Origin: Calothrix sp. FI2-JRJ7
GTDB taxonomy: Bacteria; Cyanobacteriota; Cyanobacteriia; Cyanobacteriales; Nostocaceae
Length of the DNA stretch: 64,000 nt
Assembly: GCA_019359675.1 (NCBI GenBank)
Contig: JAHHGX010000076.1
Span: forward strand, 1-64,000
Direction: 5' to 3'
Under the pieces are notes generated by a model that was not told the DNA's origin, did not search any database, and saw only the letters and a list, made by a program, of their open reading frames with translations. Below are positions 43,925 to 53,670 of the stretch, one piece after another (positions within the stretch are counted from its first letter, which is position 1; each line of letters opens with the position of its first letter). The translations under genes and the position numbers were made by a program.

Positions 43925-45490
43925 CTATAGACCTATATAGTGAAACCCTTTAACAAAATCAATAACTGTATTTACAGAGAATGGTATAAATTTTACAGCT
44001 TCGTCATATTTATCATCATAGACAGCATCGCTAACATCAGAACGATTAATTAGACGCTTGCCAAAATTAGGGTGTTCATGAACTATAAGATTTTGCGAAC
44101 TCGAATTTGTTAAAATCACTTGTGTTGGCGCCTGAAAGAAAGAGAGGCGCTGTGTTAGTGCAAGAATATTCTTGACCTGTTTAATTGTATCAGCTTGGTG
44201 AAGTGCTTCTTCTAGCTGTTGATTAAAAGTTTGAATACGATGGAATGGAATGGAGGCATCGTTGGATGTATCATCACTCTTCATCATCTCGACTACAGAA
44301 ATTAGATTTCGCTGGGTACTTTTGGCATCTTGAAAGGGCAAAATTGCAATACAGGCTGTAGGTAATAACAATTCATCGCTATCTATTCGGAATGTAAAAA
44401 CTGTTCGGCGTCTACTATTTTCTACGCTTGGTGGTTGTTTTAGCTTTAAATACTGCTGGGCAATTTGGAAGTAAGCTCCCGATATGGCAAAGTTTGCTTC
44501 ATGGTCAAGTGGTTTATCAACGATAATGCTAATCGTTGGCGAAGTGGCGTTAAAAAAATCACGTGACCCTTCGGGAGTGAAATATTGAATTATCGAAGAG
44601 TCTCCAGTTGGACTTAAATCAATCCACTCGCAAATTATGCCATCTGTCTTTAATCCAAATCGAGTCGTAGCATAAAGTTTAGCGCCTGTCAATGTTGCAC
44701 CCGTTAAATCAGCGCTTACCCATTCGGCTTTAATTAATTTCGCGCTCGTTAAATTGGCATGAACTAAACTGGCGCCTGTTAAATTGGCGTTACTGAGATT
44801 AGCATTATTCAGGTTTGCACCACTTAATTTTGCACCGCTTAAATCTGCCCAACTTAAGTCTGTATCGGATAAATCTACCCAACGGAGGTTGGCGCCGCTA
44901 AGGCAGGCACCACTAAGATTTGCTCGACTGAGGTTAGCTTGCCGAAGTTCAGCATCACGAAGATTGGCGCCACTTAAGTCGGTGCGACATAAATCACTAT
45001 TAATTAGATTTACTTGTTCTAAATTCGCTCCTGTTAAAAAACCACCTCTAAGACAAACATCACTCATATTTGCTCGACTGAGGTTTGCTTGTCGCAATGT
45101 TGCTTCGCGGAGGTCAGCATTTTTGAGATTCGCTTGCACTAGGTCGGCATGGCTGAGATTCGCGCGAATTAATTCGGTACGAATTAGCGAAGCTTTGCAA
45201 AGTATGGCATGACTGAGGTCAGCGCGAATTAGATTTGCAACATTAAGGCTAGCACCTTTAAGGTCAGCACCCATTAAATGGGCGCCACTAAGTCTCGCAA
45301 CATTTAATTTGGCGTACCTCAAATTCGCGGTATTAAGATTGGCGCCTGATAGATTAACGACACTTAAGTTTGCTTGGCTCAAGTTGACACCGTTGAGCTT
45401 TGCACCGCTTAAGTTTGCTTCGCCGAGGTCAACACCGCTAAAGTCTCGCACCCCCATCGCATATTTTTCTAGGAACTCCTCTGCCTTCAT
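43925..45490 (-). CDS. Pentapeptide repeat protein with a C-terminal domain
   Basis: Residues about 15-290 are almost pure A(D/N)LxX repeats (LSGANLNTANLRYAKLNVAR), which fold as a right-handed quadrilateral beta-helix. Residues about 300-521 form a separate domain with SIIVDKPLDHEANFAISGAY and TCIAILPFQDAKSTQRNLIS; I do not recognise it. It probably acts as a scaffold or protein-binding surface. It reads into the DUF1517 gene, so an operon is likely. Confidence 0.88.
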   Translation of the reverse strand: MKAEEFLEKYAMGVRDFSGVDLGEANLSGAKLNGVNLSQANLSVVNLSGANLNTANLRYAKLNVARLSGAHLMGADLKGASLNVANLIRADLSHAILCKASLIRTELIRANLSHADLVQANLKNADLREATLRQANLSRANMSDVCLRGGFLTGANLEQVNLINSDLCRTDLSGANLRDAELRQANLSRANLSGACLSGANLRWVDLSDTDLSWADLSGAKLSGANLNNANLSNANLTGASLVHANLTSAKLIKAEWVSADLTGATLTGAKLYATTRFGLKTDGIICEWIDLSPTGDSSIIQYFTPEGSRDFFNATSPTISIIVDKPLDHEANFAISGAYFQIAQQYLKLKQPPSVENSRRRTVFTFRIDSDELLLPTACIAILPFQDAKSTQRNLISVVEMMKSDDTSNDASIPFHRIQTFNQQLEEALHQADTIKQVKNILALTQRLSFFQAPTQVILTNSSSQNLIVHEHPNFGKRLINRSDVSDAVYDDKYDEAVKFIPFSVNTVIDFVKGFHYIGL

Positions 45491-45534
45491 TCGCGCTACC
45501 CTTAAATTGCCAACTTACTTTTTTTTTATAACTT

Positions 45535-46371
45535 GTGAATATCGGTATATTAGGACTTGGATTAATTGGTGGCTCCTTGGGTTTAGATTTACGAGCTTGC
45601 GGACATCATGTAATTGGTGTGTCGCGACGTGCTTCAACTTGTCAGACAGCAGTTGCCATCGGTTGTGTTGACTCTTCGTCAGTTGACATTGATGTACTTG
45701 GCGCCGCAGAGGTGGTATTTATATGTACGCCTCTTGGACTTATTGTGCCCAGTATTGAGCAATTGATAACGGTATTACCAAAATCGACTGTTTTAACGGA
45801 TGTCGGCTCAGTAAAAACACCGATAGTTGAAGCAGCATCACCACTATGGTCTAATTTCGTTGGTGGTCATCCAATGGCAGGAACGGCTGATAGTGGTATT
45901 GAAGCAGCCTTAAAAAATTTATTCGTACAAAGACCATACGTATTGACACCAACATCTGCAACACCTGCGTCAGCTGTTGAGGTAGTATCCGAATTAGTAA
46001 AACAATTAAAATCCAATATTTACTACTGCGCTCCAGAACAGCACGACCGAGCGGTCAGTTGGATTTCTCATTTACCTGTAATGGTAAGTGCTTCATTAAT
46101 AGCGTCATGCATGGGAGAAACAGATAATCAAGTTTTACAGCTAGCGCAAAACTTAGCGAGTTCTGGTTTTAAAGATACAAGTCGTGTTGGTGGCGGTAAT
46201 CCAGAATTAGGCGTAATGATGGCAAAATATAATCGTGAAGCTTTATTAACATCAATGCATCAATATCGCCACAAGTTTGATGAAATTATTAATTTAATTG
46301 AGCAAGAAAATTGGGAGAGCTTAGAAAATATATTAAAGTCTAATCAACAGAGGCGCCCAGACTTTTTGTAA
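45535..46371 (+). CDS. tyrA: Prephenate/arogenate dehydrogenase
   Basis: The 278-residue protein begins with the dinucleotide site MNIGILGLGLIGGSLGLDLR and continues with VFICTPLGLIVPSIEQL and GGHPMAGTADSGIEAA. It makes tyrosine from arogenate or prephenate. It has no ACT domain and no chorismate mutase fusion. The start is GTG at 45535. Its last 39 bases are repeated at 47358-47396 beyond a TA cassette. Confidence 0.93.
   Translation: MNIGILGLGLIGGSLGLDLRACGHHVIGVSRRASTCQTAVAIGCVDSSSVDIDVLGAAEVVFICTPLGLIVPSIEQLITVLPKSTVLTDVGSVKTPIVEAASPLWSNFVGGHPMAGTADSGIEAALKNLFVQRPYVLTPTSATPASAVEVVSELVKQLKSNIYYCAPEQHDRAVSWISHLPVMVSASLIASCMGETDNQVLQLAQNLASSGFKDTSRVGGGNPELGVMMAKYNREALLTSMHQYRHKFDEIINLIEQENWESLENILKSNQQRRPDFL
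46333..46371. repeat. Direct repeat, left copy (tyrA 3' end)
   Basis: TTAAAGTCTAATCAA, a 5-base variable part, then GCGCCCAGACTTTTTGTAA. The right copy is at 47358-47396 and matches 35 of 39 bases. Confidence 0.8.
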
Positions 46372-46443
46372 CAGAATGTTTTGAAAGTCTTGCTAGTGCT
46401 ATTACTGCGATTTAGCATTATCACTGTCTACTAATAATTTCAA

Positions 46444-46710
46444 TCAACTTTTATCTTTATAAATTTCACTACGATGTCCAACTTCTACTACTTTTACTAC
46501 TAAAACATTATCAAAAATATTATATATAACGCGATAATCGCCTACTTTAATTCTATAAGCATTTTCTTCACCTTTCAGCTTATTAACCCCATTTGGTCGC
46601 GGTTCTATAGCTAATTCATCTATTTTAAGTTGTATGCGGTCTTGCAAATCATCAGATAGTTTGCTAAACATTTTTCTAGCACCCTTGGTAAATTTAATTT
46701 CGTAAGTCAC
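46444..46710 (-). CDS. RelE/ParE family toxin
   Basis: The 88-residue protein has the RelE fold pattern: YEIKFTKGARKMFSKLSDDL, LKGEENAYRIKVGDYRVIYN, and VVKVVEVGHRSEIYK. RelE toxins cleave mRNA in the ribosome; ParE types target gyrase. The GDYRVIY and GHRxxIY motifs favour RelE. It overlaps the upstream antitoxin gene by 4 bp. Confidence 0.9.
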   Translation of the reverse strand: MTYEIKFTKGARKMFSKLSDDLQDRIQLKIDELAIEPRPNGVNKLKGEENAYRIKVGDYRVIYNIFDNVLVVKVVEVGHRSEIYKDKS

Positions 46711-46943
46711 GCTACATCCTTTCTTCTTTCATTCGCAATTTCTTTTTTAATATCTTCCCAAGCGAAAGTAAGATTATCCGCATCACTTTTAGTAGCGTGA
46801 TAAGCTTTTAAATCATCTTCATCTTCTTCCGCTTCTATTCGTTTCAATAGAGCGTAAATCTCATCTAAAGTACTGTCATAAGCTTGATGTAACAATACGT
46901 TAATATCTTTAATCAACATCTCTCTTTGGTGTTCAGTTTTCAT
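46707..46943 (-). CDS. Antitoxin of the RelE-type module
   Basis: A 78-residue acidic, helical protein (LHQAYDSTLDEIYALLKRIE then EAEEDEDDLKAYHATKSDAD). It resembles the small acidic cognate antitoxins of RelE in cyanobacteria. It lacks an obvious DNA-binding domain, which the next gene may supply. Coupled to the toxin by ATGA overlap. Confidence 0.78.
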   Translation of the reverse strand: MKTEHQREMLIKDINVLLHQAYDSTLDEIYALLKRIEAEEDEDDLKAYHATKSDADNLTFAWEDIKKEIANERRKDVA

Positions 46944-46949
46944 TTTTAT

Positions 46950-47189
46950 TCATCCTTTATATTTACTAGATTTTCTGTCACCACCTCTATTCTCTCCTAA
47001 TTTCTCTTCCTCTTGAGATATCAAACCCATAGTCTTTAAGGAATCAAATAGGTATAATTCTAGCCATCTGTTCGCACTAATACCTTGATTATGTGCCGCT
47101 TTCTGTACAGCTTCTATAACCAAGTCATCTATACGGTAAGATACAGCTTTTCTCTTACGTTCTAGCATTACATTTAACAAACCTCTCAT
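46950..47189 (-). CDS. Ribbon-helix-helix (CopG-like) protein
   Basis: The core AVSYRIDDLVIEAVQKAAHN followed by GISANRWLELYLFDSLKTMG is an RHH DNA-binding domain. The tail is basic (GGDRKSSKYKG). It lies 6 bp upstream of the antitoxin gene on the same strand, so it is probably the operon repressor of a three-gene TA module. Starts at 47189 or 47168 are both possible. Confidence 0.75.
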   Translation of the reverse strand: MRGLLNVMLERKRKAVSYRIDDLVIEAVQKAAHNQGISANRWLELYLFDSLKTMGLISQEEEKLGENRGGDRKSSKYKG

Positions 47190-47357
47190 ATTGACTTTAA
47201 AATAATACTATCTCAGATGTCATCGATTGTATAAACGATTGTAATCAATTGCAATACTTTTGGCATGAGTTAAACTTATCAAAATATAAATTAAATATAG
47301 GCTATAGGAATAATCAAAGTCTTGCAATTGATTGAGGTTTGATTTATAAGGATAAAT

Positions 47358-47396
47358 TTAAAGTCTAATCAAGTTTGGCGCCCAGACTTTTTGTAA
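47358..47396. repeat. Direct repeat, right copy of tyrA 3' end
   Basis: Matches 46333-46371, including the stop codon TAA of tyrA and the GGCGCC, with a changed 5-base centre (GTTTG in place of CAGAG). The interval contains only the TA cassette. Confidence 0.8.
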
Positions 47397-47407
47397 ATAT
47401 TAAGACG

Positions 47408-47438
47408 CTGGCAACGGATGAGCGCGGATGTAACGGAT
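47408..47438. repeat. GGCAACGGAT / GGATGTAAC array, copy 4
   Basis: A short member of the family at 7537, 30532 and 39243, upstream of the Uma2 gene. Confidence 0.65.
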
Positions 47439-47496
47439 GGGGGGATATAAATTGTAAAATGAGATAAAGCACGCTTTGTGAATAGAGGTTAGAGAA

Positions 47497-48084
47497 ATGG
47501 TGTTACAAACTGAAAAACGTTATTATACTCTAGAGGAATATTTAGAGCTTGAAGAACAAGCAGAATATAGAAGTGAATACCTTGATGGAGAAATGATACC
47601 AATGACTGGGGGCACTACCAATCATAATAAGATTGCTGGTAATTTTTATAAAAAGTTTCCTCTTGGAATCAATGACCAAAATTATGAGACTTATATTAGT
47701 GATGTCAAAGTATGGATACCTCGTTACGGTCTATCCACTTACCCGGATGTCATGGTTATTAAAGGGCAACCTGTATATAAAGGTACTGGTACAGCAACTC
47801 TTACTAACCCGTCAATTATTGTAGAAGTTTTGTCTAACTCTACAAAAAACTATGATAGAACCGATAAGTTTAAATACTACCGTTCCATTCCTGAGTTTGA
47901 GGAGTATATTTTGATTGACCAATATAGTTACTCTATTGAACAGTATACAAAAAGATCTCCAGGAAAATGGTTATTTAAAGAATACGAAGGGGAAGATGCA
48001 ATTTTAGAGCTTGAGTCTGTAGAATTTGAAATTAGCTTTAAAGATATTTACACACGGATTGATTTTAATTTGGTTGAAGAATGA
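47497..48084 (+). CDS. Uma2 family (DUF820) putative nuclease
   Basis: The 195-residue protein starts YYTLEEYLELEEQAEYRSEY and shows the PD-(D/E)XK core DVKVWIPRYGLSTYPDVMVI ... SIIVEVLSNSTKNYDRTDK and ...EYILIDQY. Candidate active-site residues are Asp in YPDVMV and Glu-x-Leu in VEVLS. Uma2 proteins are abundant in cyanobacteria; they are nuclease-like but their role is not established. Confidence 0.9.
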   Translation: MVLQTEKRYYTLEEYLELEEQAEYRSEYLDGEMIPMTGGTTNHNKIAGNFYKKFPLGINDQNYETYISDVKVWIPRYGLSTYPDVMVIKGQPVYKGTGTATLTNPSIIVEVLSNSTKNYDRTDKFKYYRSIPEFEEYILIDQYSYSIEQYTKRSPGKWLFKEYEGEDAILELESVEFEISFKDIYTRIDFNLVEE

Positions 48085-48099
48085 TTAATTAGTTAATTG

Positions 48100-50241
48100 T
48101 TATTGTGATGGTGGAATTCTAATAATAAATGTTGTGCCTTCACCCGGCGTCGAAAGGCATTGTATAGAACCATTATGTTTTTGGGTAATTATTTGATGAC
48201 AAATAGATAAACCCATACCTGTACCTTTACCGACTGGTTTAGTAGTAAAAAAAGGGTCGAATATTTTAGCTAGTGCTTCTTTAGGGATTCCAATTCCGTT
48301 ATCAGAAATGCAAATAGCTATATTATTATCGTTTGTAAGTTCAGTGGCGATGTATATTGTCGGTTTATTATTTATTAAGTTGTTTACAAGTGATGCGTTG
48401 GTAATTAAAGATTTATCAAATGCATCGATTGCGTTAGTTAAAAGATTCAAAAATACTTGATTTAACTGTCCTGCATAACATTGAATTAAAGGTAAATCAC
48501 CGTATTCTTTAACTACTTCAATATGAAGACGATTGTTTTGTTTGAAACGATGCTCTAATATCATTAAAGAACTATCAATACCTTCGTGTATATTAACTTT
48601 TTTATACTCTGCTTCGTCCATTCGGGAAAAATTACGCAGGGAAAGGACTATTTTTTTAATACGGTCTGCCCCAATTTTGATAGATTGAAGTAATTTGGGC
48701 AAGTCCTCCATTATATATTCTAATTCGGTAGTTTCAATTTGAGGTATACTTTGATTATCTATATTTGAATGATTGAAATTTTCTTGATAAGCGGCAATTA
48801 AGTTAAATAAATATTGAACATATTCACGCGCAGGTTCAATATTTCCATATATAAAACTAATCGGGTTATTGATTTCATGTGCAATTCCTGCTACGAGTTG
48901 TCCTAAAGATGACATTTTCTCATTATGAATAAATTGGGTTTGTGTACGCTGTATTTCTTGAAGCGCATTTGCTAATTCTTGTGATTGCTGCTTTATTTTC
49001 TCTTGCGCTAGTTTTTGCTCGGTAATATCAATAAATATGCCATTATGCAATACATGTCTAGATTTTTCTCCAACTGGTTCAGATTGACAGTAAATCCACT
49101 TTTGCTTACCAGAACGAGTGATAATGCGAAATTCAGAAACCCAAGGTGCATGTTGATGTACAGCAGAGTTTATAGAAAATATTAGTGAAGTAAAATCTTC
49201 TGGATGAATCAAAGGCAAAATAGGATTACTTCCTTCTGTAAGCTCTGATTCATCTAACTCAAATATCATTTGAGCTTTAGAGCTTAAATAATTAAAATGT
49301 GATTCTCCAGTTTTTAAGTCAAACTCATGCTGATAAATTGTTCCAGGTACTAAGCTATTGATATTAATCAGACGCTGTTCTCGTTCTCTCAATGCTATTT
49401 CTGCTTGCTTATGTTCGCTAATATCACGCACAACTGCTAAAAGGTGAGGTTTTCCACTATAAATACACCTACTAGCGTTAACTTCCACATCAAAATTACT
49501 ACCGTCTTTACGTATATCAACAGCTTGACACCTATAATCATTCCCATTTCTAACAGTTTCGATAAATTGCTCAAATATATGCTGGGAGTCAGGATGAATG
49601 TATGCTGTTGGTGGTAATTGGATAAATTCGTCGTATGAATAACCGTGCATTTTACAAGTTGCAGGATTAACTTCTACTAAGTTTGCTGTTTCCATATCGA
49701 AAATTAATATTCCGTCGGTGACAGCTTCAAAAATATTACGGTATTCTATAGCTTTCTTTTCTAGTGCTTTTTTCGTTGCCATCTCGACTGTGACATCACG
49801 TGAAATACCCACAGTCATGATGACATCGCCCTGAGCGTTGCGTACAGCAGATTTTGTGGTATTCAAGACACGAACTTTTCTATCATGTCTTAACGCGCGT
49901 TCTTTGGGAATAACTAAAGTTTGTCCTGTTTCAAAAACATACTGGTCGTCTTTTATGTATTTTTGCGTATGTTCGGGTTCATCAAAAGGTATATCAGTAA
50001 TACCTTGTAACTCTTCCTTGGTCATGCCATAAAATTCACAAAATGCTTTATTCGCCCATATAATTTGTGAATCGGCGCCTTTAATTAGAACCAAGTCATT
50101 GATAGCATCTAATATTTGATGATATGTACTTTCTGTCTGGCGTAGTGCTGCTTCTAACTGCGTTTGCTGCCTTGAGGCAGTTTCTAGCTCAGAAATGCGC
50201 GCTTGCAAAGTATTTAATTCATGAAGCAGTTCGGTAGACAT
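48100..50241 (-). CDS. Multi-PAS sensor histidine kinase
   Basis: A 713-residue soluble kinase without membrane helices. It has a short coiled coil (residues 1-30), three PAS/PAC domains (about 30-150, 165-285, 295-415), a HisKA region with phospho-accepting His near 455 (LVAGIAHEINNPISFIYG), and a HATPase domain (NLLTNAIDAFDKS, ISDNGIGIPKEA, KGTGMGLSICHQI). No response regulator adjoins it. The PAS domains may bind a cofactor or small ligand; none is diagnostic. Confidence 0.92.
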   Translation of the reverse strand: MSTELLHELNTLQARISELETASRQQTQLEAALRQTESTYHQILDAINDLVLIKGADSQIIWANKAFCEFYGMTKEELQGITDIPFDEPEHTQKYIKDDQYVFETGQTLVIPKERALRHDRKVRVLNTTKSAVRNAQGDVIMTVGISRDVTVEMATKKALEKKAIEYRNIFEAVTDGILIFDMETANLVEVNPATCKMHGYSYDEFIQLPPTAYIHPDSQHIFEQFIETVRNGNDYRCQAVDIRKDGSNFDVEVNASRCIYSGKPHLLAVVRDISEHKQAEIALREREQRLININSLVPGTIYQHEFDLKTGESHFNYLSSKAQMIFELDESELTEGSNPILPLIHPEDFTSLIFSINSAVHQHAPWVSEFRIITRSGKQKWIYCQSEPVGEKSRHVLHNGIFIDITEQKLAQEKIKQQSQELANALQEIQRTQTQFIHNEKMSSLGQLVAGIAHEINNPISFIYGNIEPAREYVQYLFNLIAAYQENFNHSNIDNQSIPQIETTELEYIMEDLPKLLQSIKIGADRIKKIVLSLRNFSRMDEAEYKKVNIHEGIDSSLMILEHRFKQNNRLHIEVVKEYGDLPLIQCYAGQLNQVFLNLLTNAIDAFDKSLITNASLVNNLINNKPTIYIATELTNDNNIAICISDNGIGIPKEALAKIFDPFFTTKPVGKGTGMGLSICHQIITQKHNGSIQCLSTPGEGTTFIIRIPPSQ

Positions 50242-50529
50242 AATAGCACACTCAAATATTTTTTTGCTATGAAAGCTTATTTATAGAGTGCCCAGGTTTT
50301 AAGCAAAATACACATAAAAGCGTAAATCTTCATTGATAAAGCTGGATGGGGGACGGAAAACTTCCTTTGTTTCAAATAATGAAACGACATGGGGACTTGG
50401 GCAAAGTATGGCTTAAGGTAGAAGCTAATATACGTATCACCGTTCATACAGTCTTAATACCCGTGCAACAAAAGCTTCACAACGAGTATCTAGATTGGAA
50501 GTACTTCTAAAATATATCGCTTACACCAA

Positions 50530-51786
50530 ATGTTAAACAAAAAACCAAACGACCAATATAGTAACGATAGTAACGAATCAAATAATCAAACTCTCAACTC
50601 CAAGGGTCATCGACTCTGGGGAAGAGCTATTGTTAATCTATCCCTGGTATTAGTCGGGTCAGGTATGACGCTCGCAGGTGGTTATATTGCTGGAAACCAA
50701 CAAAAAGATGCATCGAACCTTGTTGTTGGGTCGGTGAAAGCTGCTTCTGCACCTCGACAGGAGGGGAATTTTGTAACCAACGTTGTGAACAAAGTTGGAC
50801 CTGCGGTTGTGAGGATAGATTCTTCGCGTACCGTCAAAGCTTCGTTACCTGATGAATTCAATGACCCGTTTTTCCGTCGCTTTTTTGGCGCCCAAGGGCA
50901 AATTCCTCAGCAGAAGCGAGTCGAGCGCGGTACAGGTTCAGGGTTTATACTCAGTGCAGATGGTCGCATTTTGACGAATGCTCACGTAATTGACGGCGCC
51001 GATACAGTAAAGGTAACCCTAAAAGACGGTCGTAGTTTTCAAGGTAAAGTTATTGGTAAAGACGAATTAACTGATGTTGCGGTTGTTAAAATTCAGGCAA
51101 ACAACTTACCAACGGTAACAATTGGAAATTCCGACCAACTCCAACCTGGTGAATCAGCTATTGCCATTGGTAATCCGCTTGGTTTAGATAATACAGTGAC
51201 TACAGGGGTGATTAGTGCTACTGGTCGTAGTAGTAATTCAATTGGCGCCCAAGATAAGCGTGTTAGTTACATTCAAACCGATGCAGCAATTAACCCAGGT
51301 AACTCAGGTGGTCCATTGCTCAACTCTAAGGGTGAAGTTGTTGGGATGAATACCGCTATTATTCAAGGAGCGCAAGGTTTAGGATTTGCAATTCCAATTG
51401 CCACAGCACAGCGTATCTCGAACCAATTAATTGCAACAGGTAAAGTTCAACATCCTTACTTGGGTATTCAAATGCAAGCTTTAAGCCCAGAGTTGAAAGA
51501 AAATATTAACTCTGACCCAAATAGTGGTTTAAATGTTGACAGCGATAAAGGTGTTTTGATTCGTCGGGTAGTTCCCAACTCTCCCGCAGCACAAGCAGGA
51601 ATTCGTGCAGGTGACATTATTGAAAAACTCAATGGTCAACCTGTCGCTGATGCTGACAGCGTTCAAAAAGCTGTCGAAGATAGCAAAATCGGCGCCGATT
51701 TACGTATGGATGTACGTCGCAACGGTCAAAATGTAGTTATTTCTGTTCGTCCTGGAGCTTTCCCAACTCAAGCACAACCACAATAG
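50530..51786 (+). CDS. HtrA/Deg-family serine protease (Hho type)
   Basis: The 418-residue protein has an N-terminal membrane anchor or signal (about 34-56), a trypsin-like domain with catalytic His at about 151 (LTNAHVIDGAD), Asp at about 181 (ELTDVAVVK) and Ser at about 259 (NPGNSGGPL), and one C-terminal PDZ domain (GVLIRRVVPNSPAAQAGIRA). It degrades misfolded envelope proteins. Cyanobacteria have three such paralogues (HtrA, HhoA, HhoB); I cannot say which this is. Confidence 0.93.
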   Translation: MLNKKPNDQYSNDSNESNNQTLNSKGHRLWGRAIVNLSLVLVGSGMTLAGGYIAGNQQKDASNLVVGSVKAASAPRQEGNFVTNVVNKVGPAVVRIDSSRTVKASLPDEFNDPFFRRFFGAQGQIPQQKRVERGTGSGFILSADGRILTNAHVIDGADTVKVTLKDGRSFQGKVIGKDELTDVAVVKIQANNLPTVTIGNSDQLQPGESAIAIGNPLGLDNTVTTGVISATGRSSNSIGAQDKRVSYIQTDAAINPGNSGGPLLNSKGEVVGMNTAIIQGAQGLGFAIPIATAQRISNQLIATGKVQHPYLGIQMQALSPELKENINSDPNSGLNVDSDKGVLIRRVVPNSPAAQAGIRAGDIIEKLNGQPVADADSVQKAVEDSKIGADLRMDVRRNGQNVVISVRPGAFPTQAQPQ

Positions 51787-52301
51787 CAATTACCTACGGT
51801 ACACTCCGTGAACGCAATGATATAGAGACGTTACATGTAACATCTCTACATCATTGTAATTTTAAATACGCTCAAACTCTAGAATAGCTGAACATGTCTA
51901 GGTGAATGAGATAAGTAAATCTCATAATTGACATTAGTTTTTTATTGTCAAGTAGTCTTGCTAAATTTTTACAAAAATTCTAATATCTTAACAAAAGAAA
52001 CCCGGTTGCTGTCAGAAACCGGGTTTTTAAGGTTTTAAGTTGTAAATACAATAAAAGCTTTATTGATTATTAAGTTTTCTCCCAATCACCTCGATTTAGT
52101 CAAATAATCGAGGTTTTTTATCTATTTCAAAGAAACCGGGTTTCTAGGATTCAGAAGTGCTATCTATCGCAAAATTTTATTTTTTAAGGGAAATAAATCT
52201 AACCTTAATACAGCAATACTAATAGGGCTACAAATGATATTAAACCGATGGTGTGTAAGAAGACGGGGCAAAATCTGAAAGGGAGTGTAAAGGGGAAATT
52301 G
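51787..52301. other. Repeat-rich intergenic gap after the HtrA gene
   Basis: No gene is seen. It holds a GTAGAGAC-type hairpin (51823-51848), AGAAACCCGG palindromes (51996-52027, 52131-52145), and CCTCGATTTA pairing with TAATCGAGG followed by TTTTTTA (52088-52118), a terminator-like hairpin. Confidence 0.6.
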
Positions 52302-52577
52302 TTAATTCAGGTATAGTGACAAGCTTAAGGCAAGAACGGCGCCTGCGACAGGAATAGCAGTACCAAACTCTAATCTACGCTTTTTGAGAATCTCAAGCAC
52401 AGAGATTGGAATGATGAGGGGCCACAGAATAGTGGTGATACAGCACATAACGAAAAATAAGAAAGTGTCTTCTACAGACGAACTGGGATGACGCAACGCA
52501 AATATTATCCAATTAAAGAAAAAGCAGAAGGTCACTAGCACATAACTAATAACCATAATCAGTTCAGTTTTGTTCAC
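52302..52577 (-). CDS. Small membrane protein of unknown function
   Basis: A 91-residue protein with three hydrophobic segments (about 8-28, 40-60 and 74-90). It starts MNKTELIMVISYVLVTFCFF. AAGGAGAGT lies upstream. I do not recognise a family. It stands alone, with large gaps on both sides. Confidence 0.6.
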   Translation of the reverse strand: MNKTELIMVISYVLVTFCFFFNWIIFALRHPSSSVEDTFLFFVMCCITTILWPLIIPISVLEILKKRRLEFGTAIPVAGAVLALSLSLYLN

Positions 52578-53410
52578 AGTGGACTCTCCTTAATATCGTG
52601 GTATTGACATCAAACAAAGGCGAAATTAGCTGTATTGAACATATACGCGCTTATTGAATAGATGTTAGTTGAATTCTTGAGACTAATAAATCAGTACATT
52701 CACTTATTTTTAAATCACTATACATCAATCCACAATTATACTTGTTGACTTATTTGTACTTCACTAACCTTTTGTCTAAAATTTACAAGACCAAAGTGTA
52801 AATATCATCATCTGGTTAGTTTTGGATAATAATCCGTCAAATTCTTACTTAACAAGACTTATATTGCCCAAATACCTCATATTAGCTTTATATTTAATTT
52901 CAAATCACCTGTATAATTTGTATTATTTTTTTTCACAAAAAATAGTAATAATATGTACTTACTGAATACTCTCTTCGTAATTAAAGAGACTAGACAGGAT
53001 AAAAATAATAGTTATAATCGCATCCTGACGAGTTATTAAAAATATTTTTTTCCTTGTCGGAAATTATTAGTAGTGCTTATAGATGCAGTGTGCTGTTGCC
53101 TTGGTTATAAATTGCACAGTATAAAAAATACTATCAAGCAATTAGCTTGATAGTATTATACAAAATCAATCATATGTCCAAGTTCTTACCGAGCTTGAAA
53201 AAGGTTTGTAATAATGAATGCTAATACCGTTTCTCGATGAAGATGCGCTTTATCCCTGACTGTAGAGATTGACATGTCAATCTCTACGGGATTTATTTGG
53301 CGCAACTTTATGCAGAATTGGTATAACTATAGATTTTTTGTATTGAAAATGAACGAAGCAAGGTTACTCAGGTAATGCAGTTGAGTTGACGGACTTAAAA
53401 AGGCGCCAGT
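52578..53410. other. 833-bp AT-rich gap
   Basis: I find no convincing gene in any frame. It contains a perfect 12-bp hairpin (ATACTATCAAGC at 53128-53139 with its complement at 53145-53156) and a GTAGAGATTGAC hairpin at 53262-53287. A non-coding RNA is possible but not shown. Confidence 0.5.
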
Positions 53411-53512
53411 TTAATCGTGATAGTTTTCGTGGGGAAATAAGTAGGCAAGGGCGGCCCAACCAGATACAGTCAGTAGGCTAACTAAAAATGCAGCTAAGAA
53501 CAAAGTGAACAT
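53411..53512 (-). CDS. Possible 33-residue single-helix membrane protein
   Basis: The reverse strand encodes MFTLFLAAFLVSLLTVSGWA then ALAYLFPHENYHD, one hydrophobic helix with a short polar end. The size and pattern are like the small subunits of photosynthetic complexes, but it does not match any I know (not PetL, PetN, PsbM, PsbX or PsaM). The upstream site is weak. It could be a spurious frame. Confidence 0.4.
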   Translation of the reverse strand: MFTLFLAAFLVSLLTVSGWAALAYLFPHENYHD

Positions 53513-53670
53513 ACGATTAGCCAAATAGATTAGGTAATGGGTAATTAGTGCCAAGCTTTGGTTTTATCTTTAAATTTTTTTTAGCACTATATTCCCAAGC
53601 TACCAATCAGATATGACATCGCTATGGCCACCCTATGTCAATAGCTTGTAGATAAGATGGTTGAAGATAC

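Noticed and set aside
44784-45212. Forward frame with repeated RLAPL units
   Set aside because: It is the antisense of the pentapeptide repeats; codon pattern and homology support only the minus strand.
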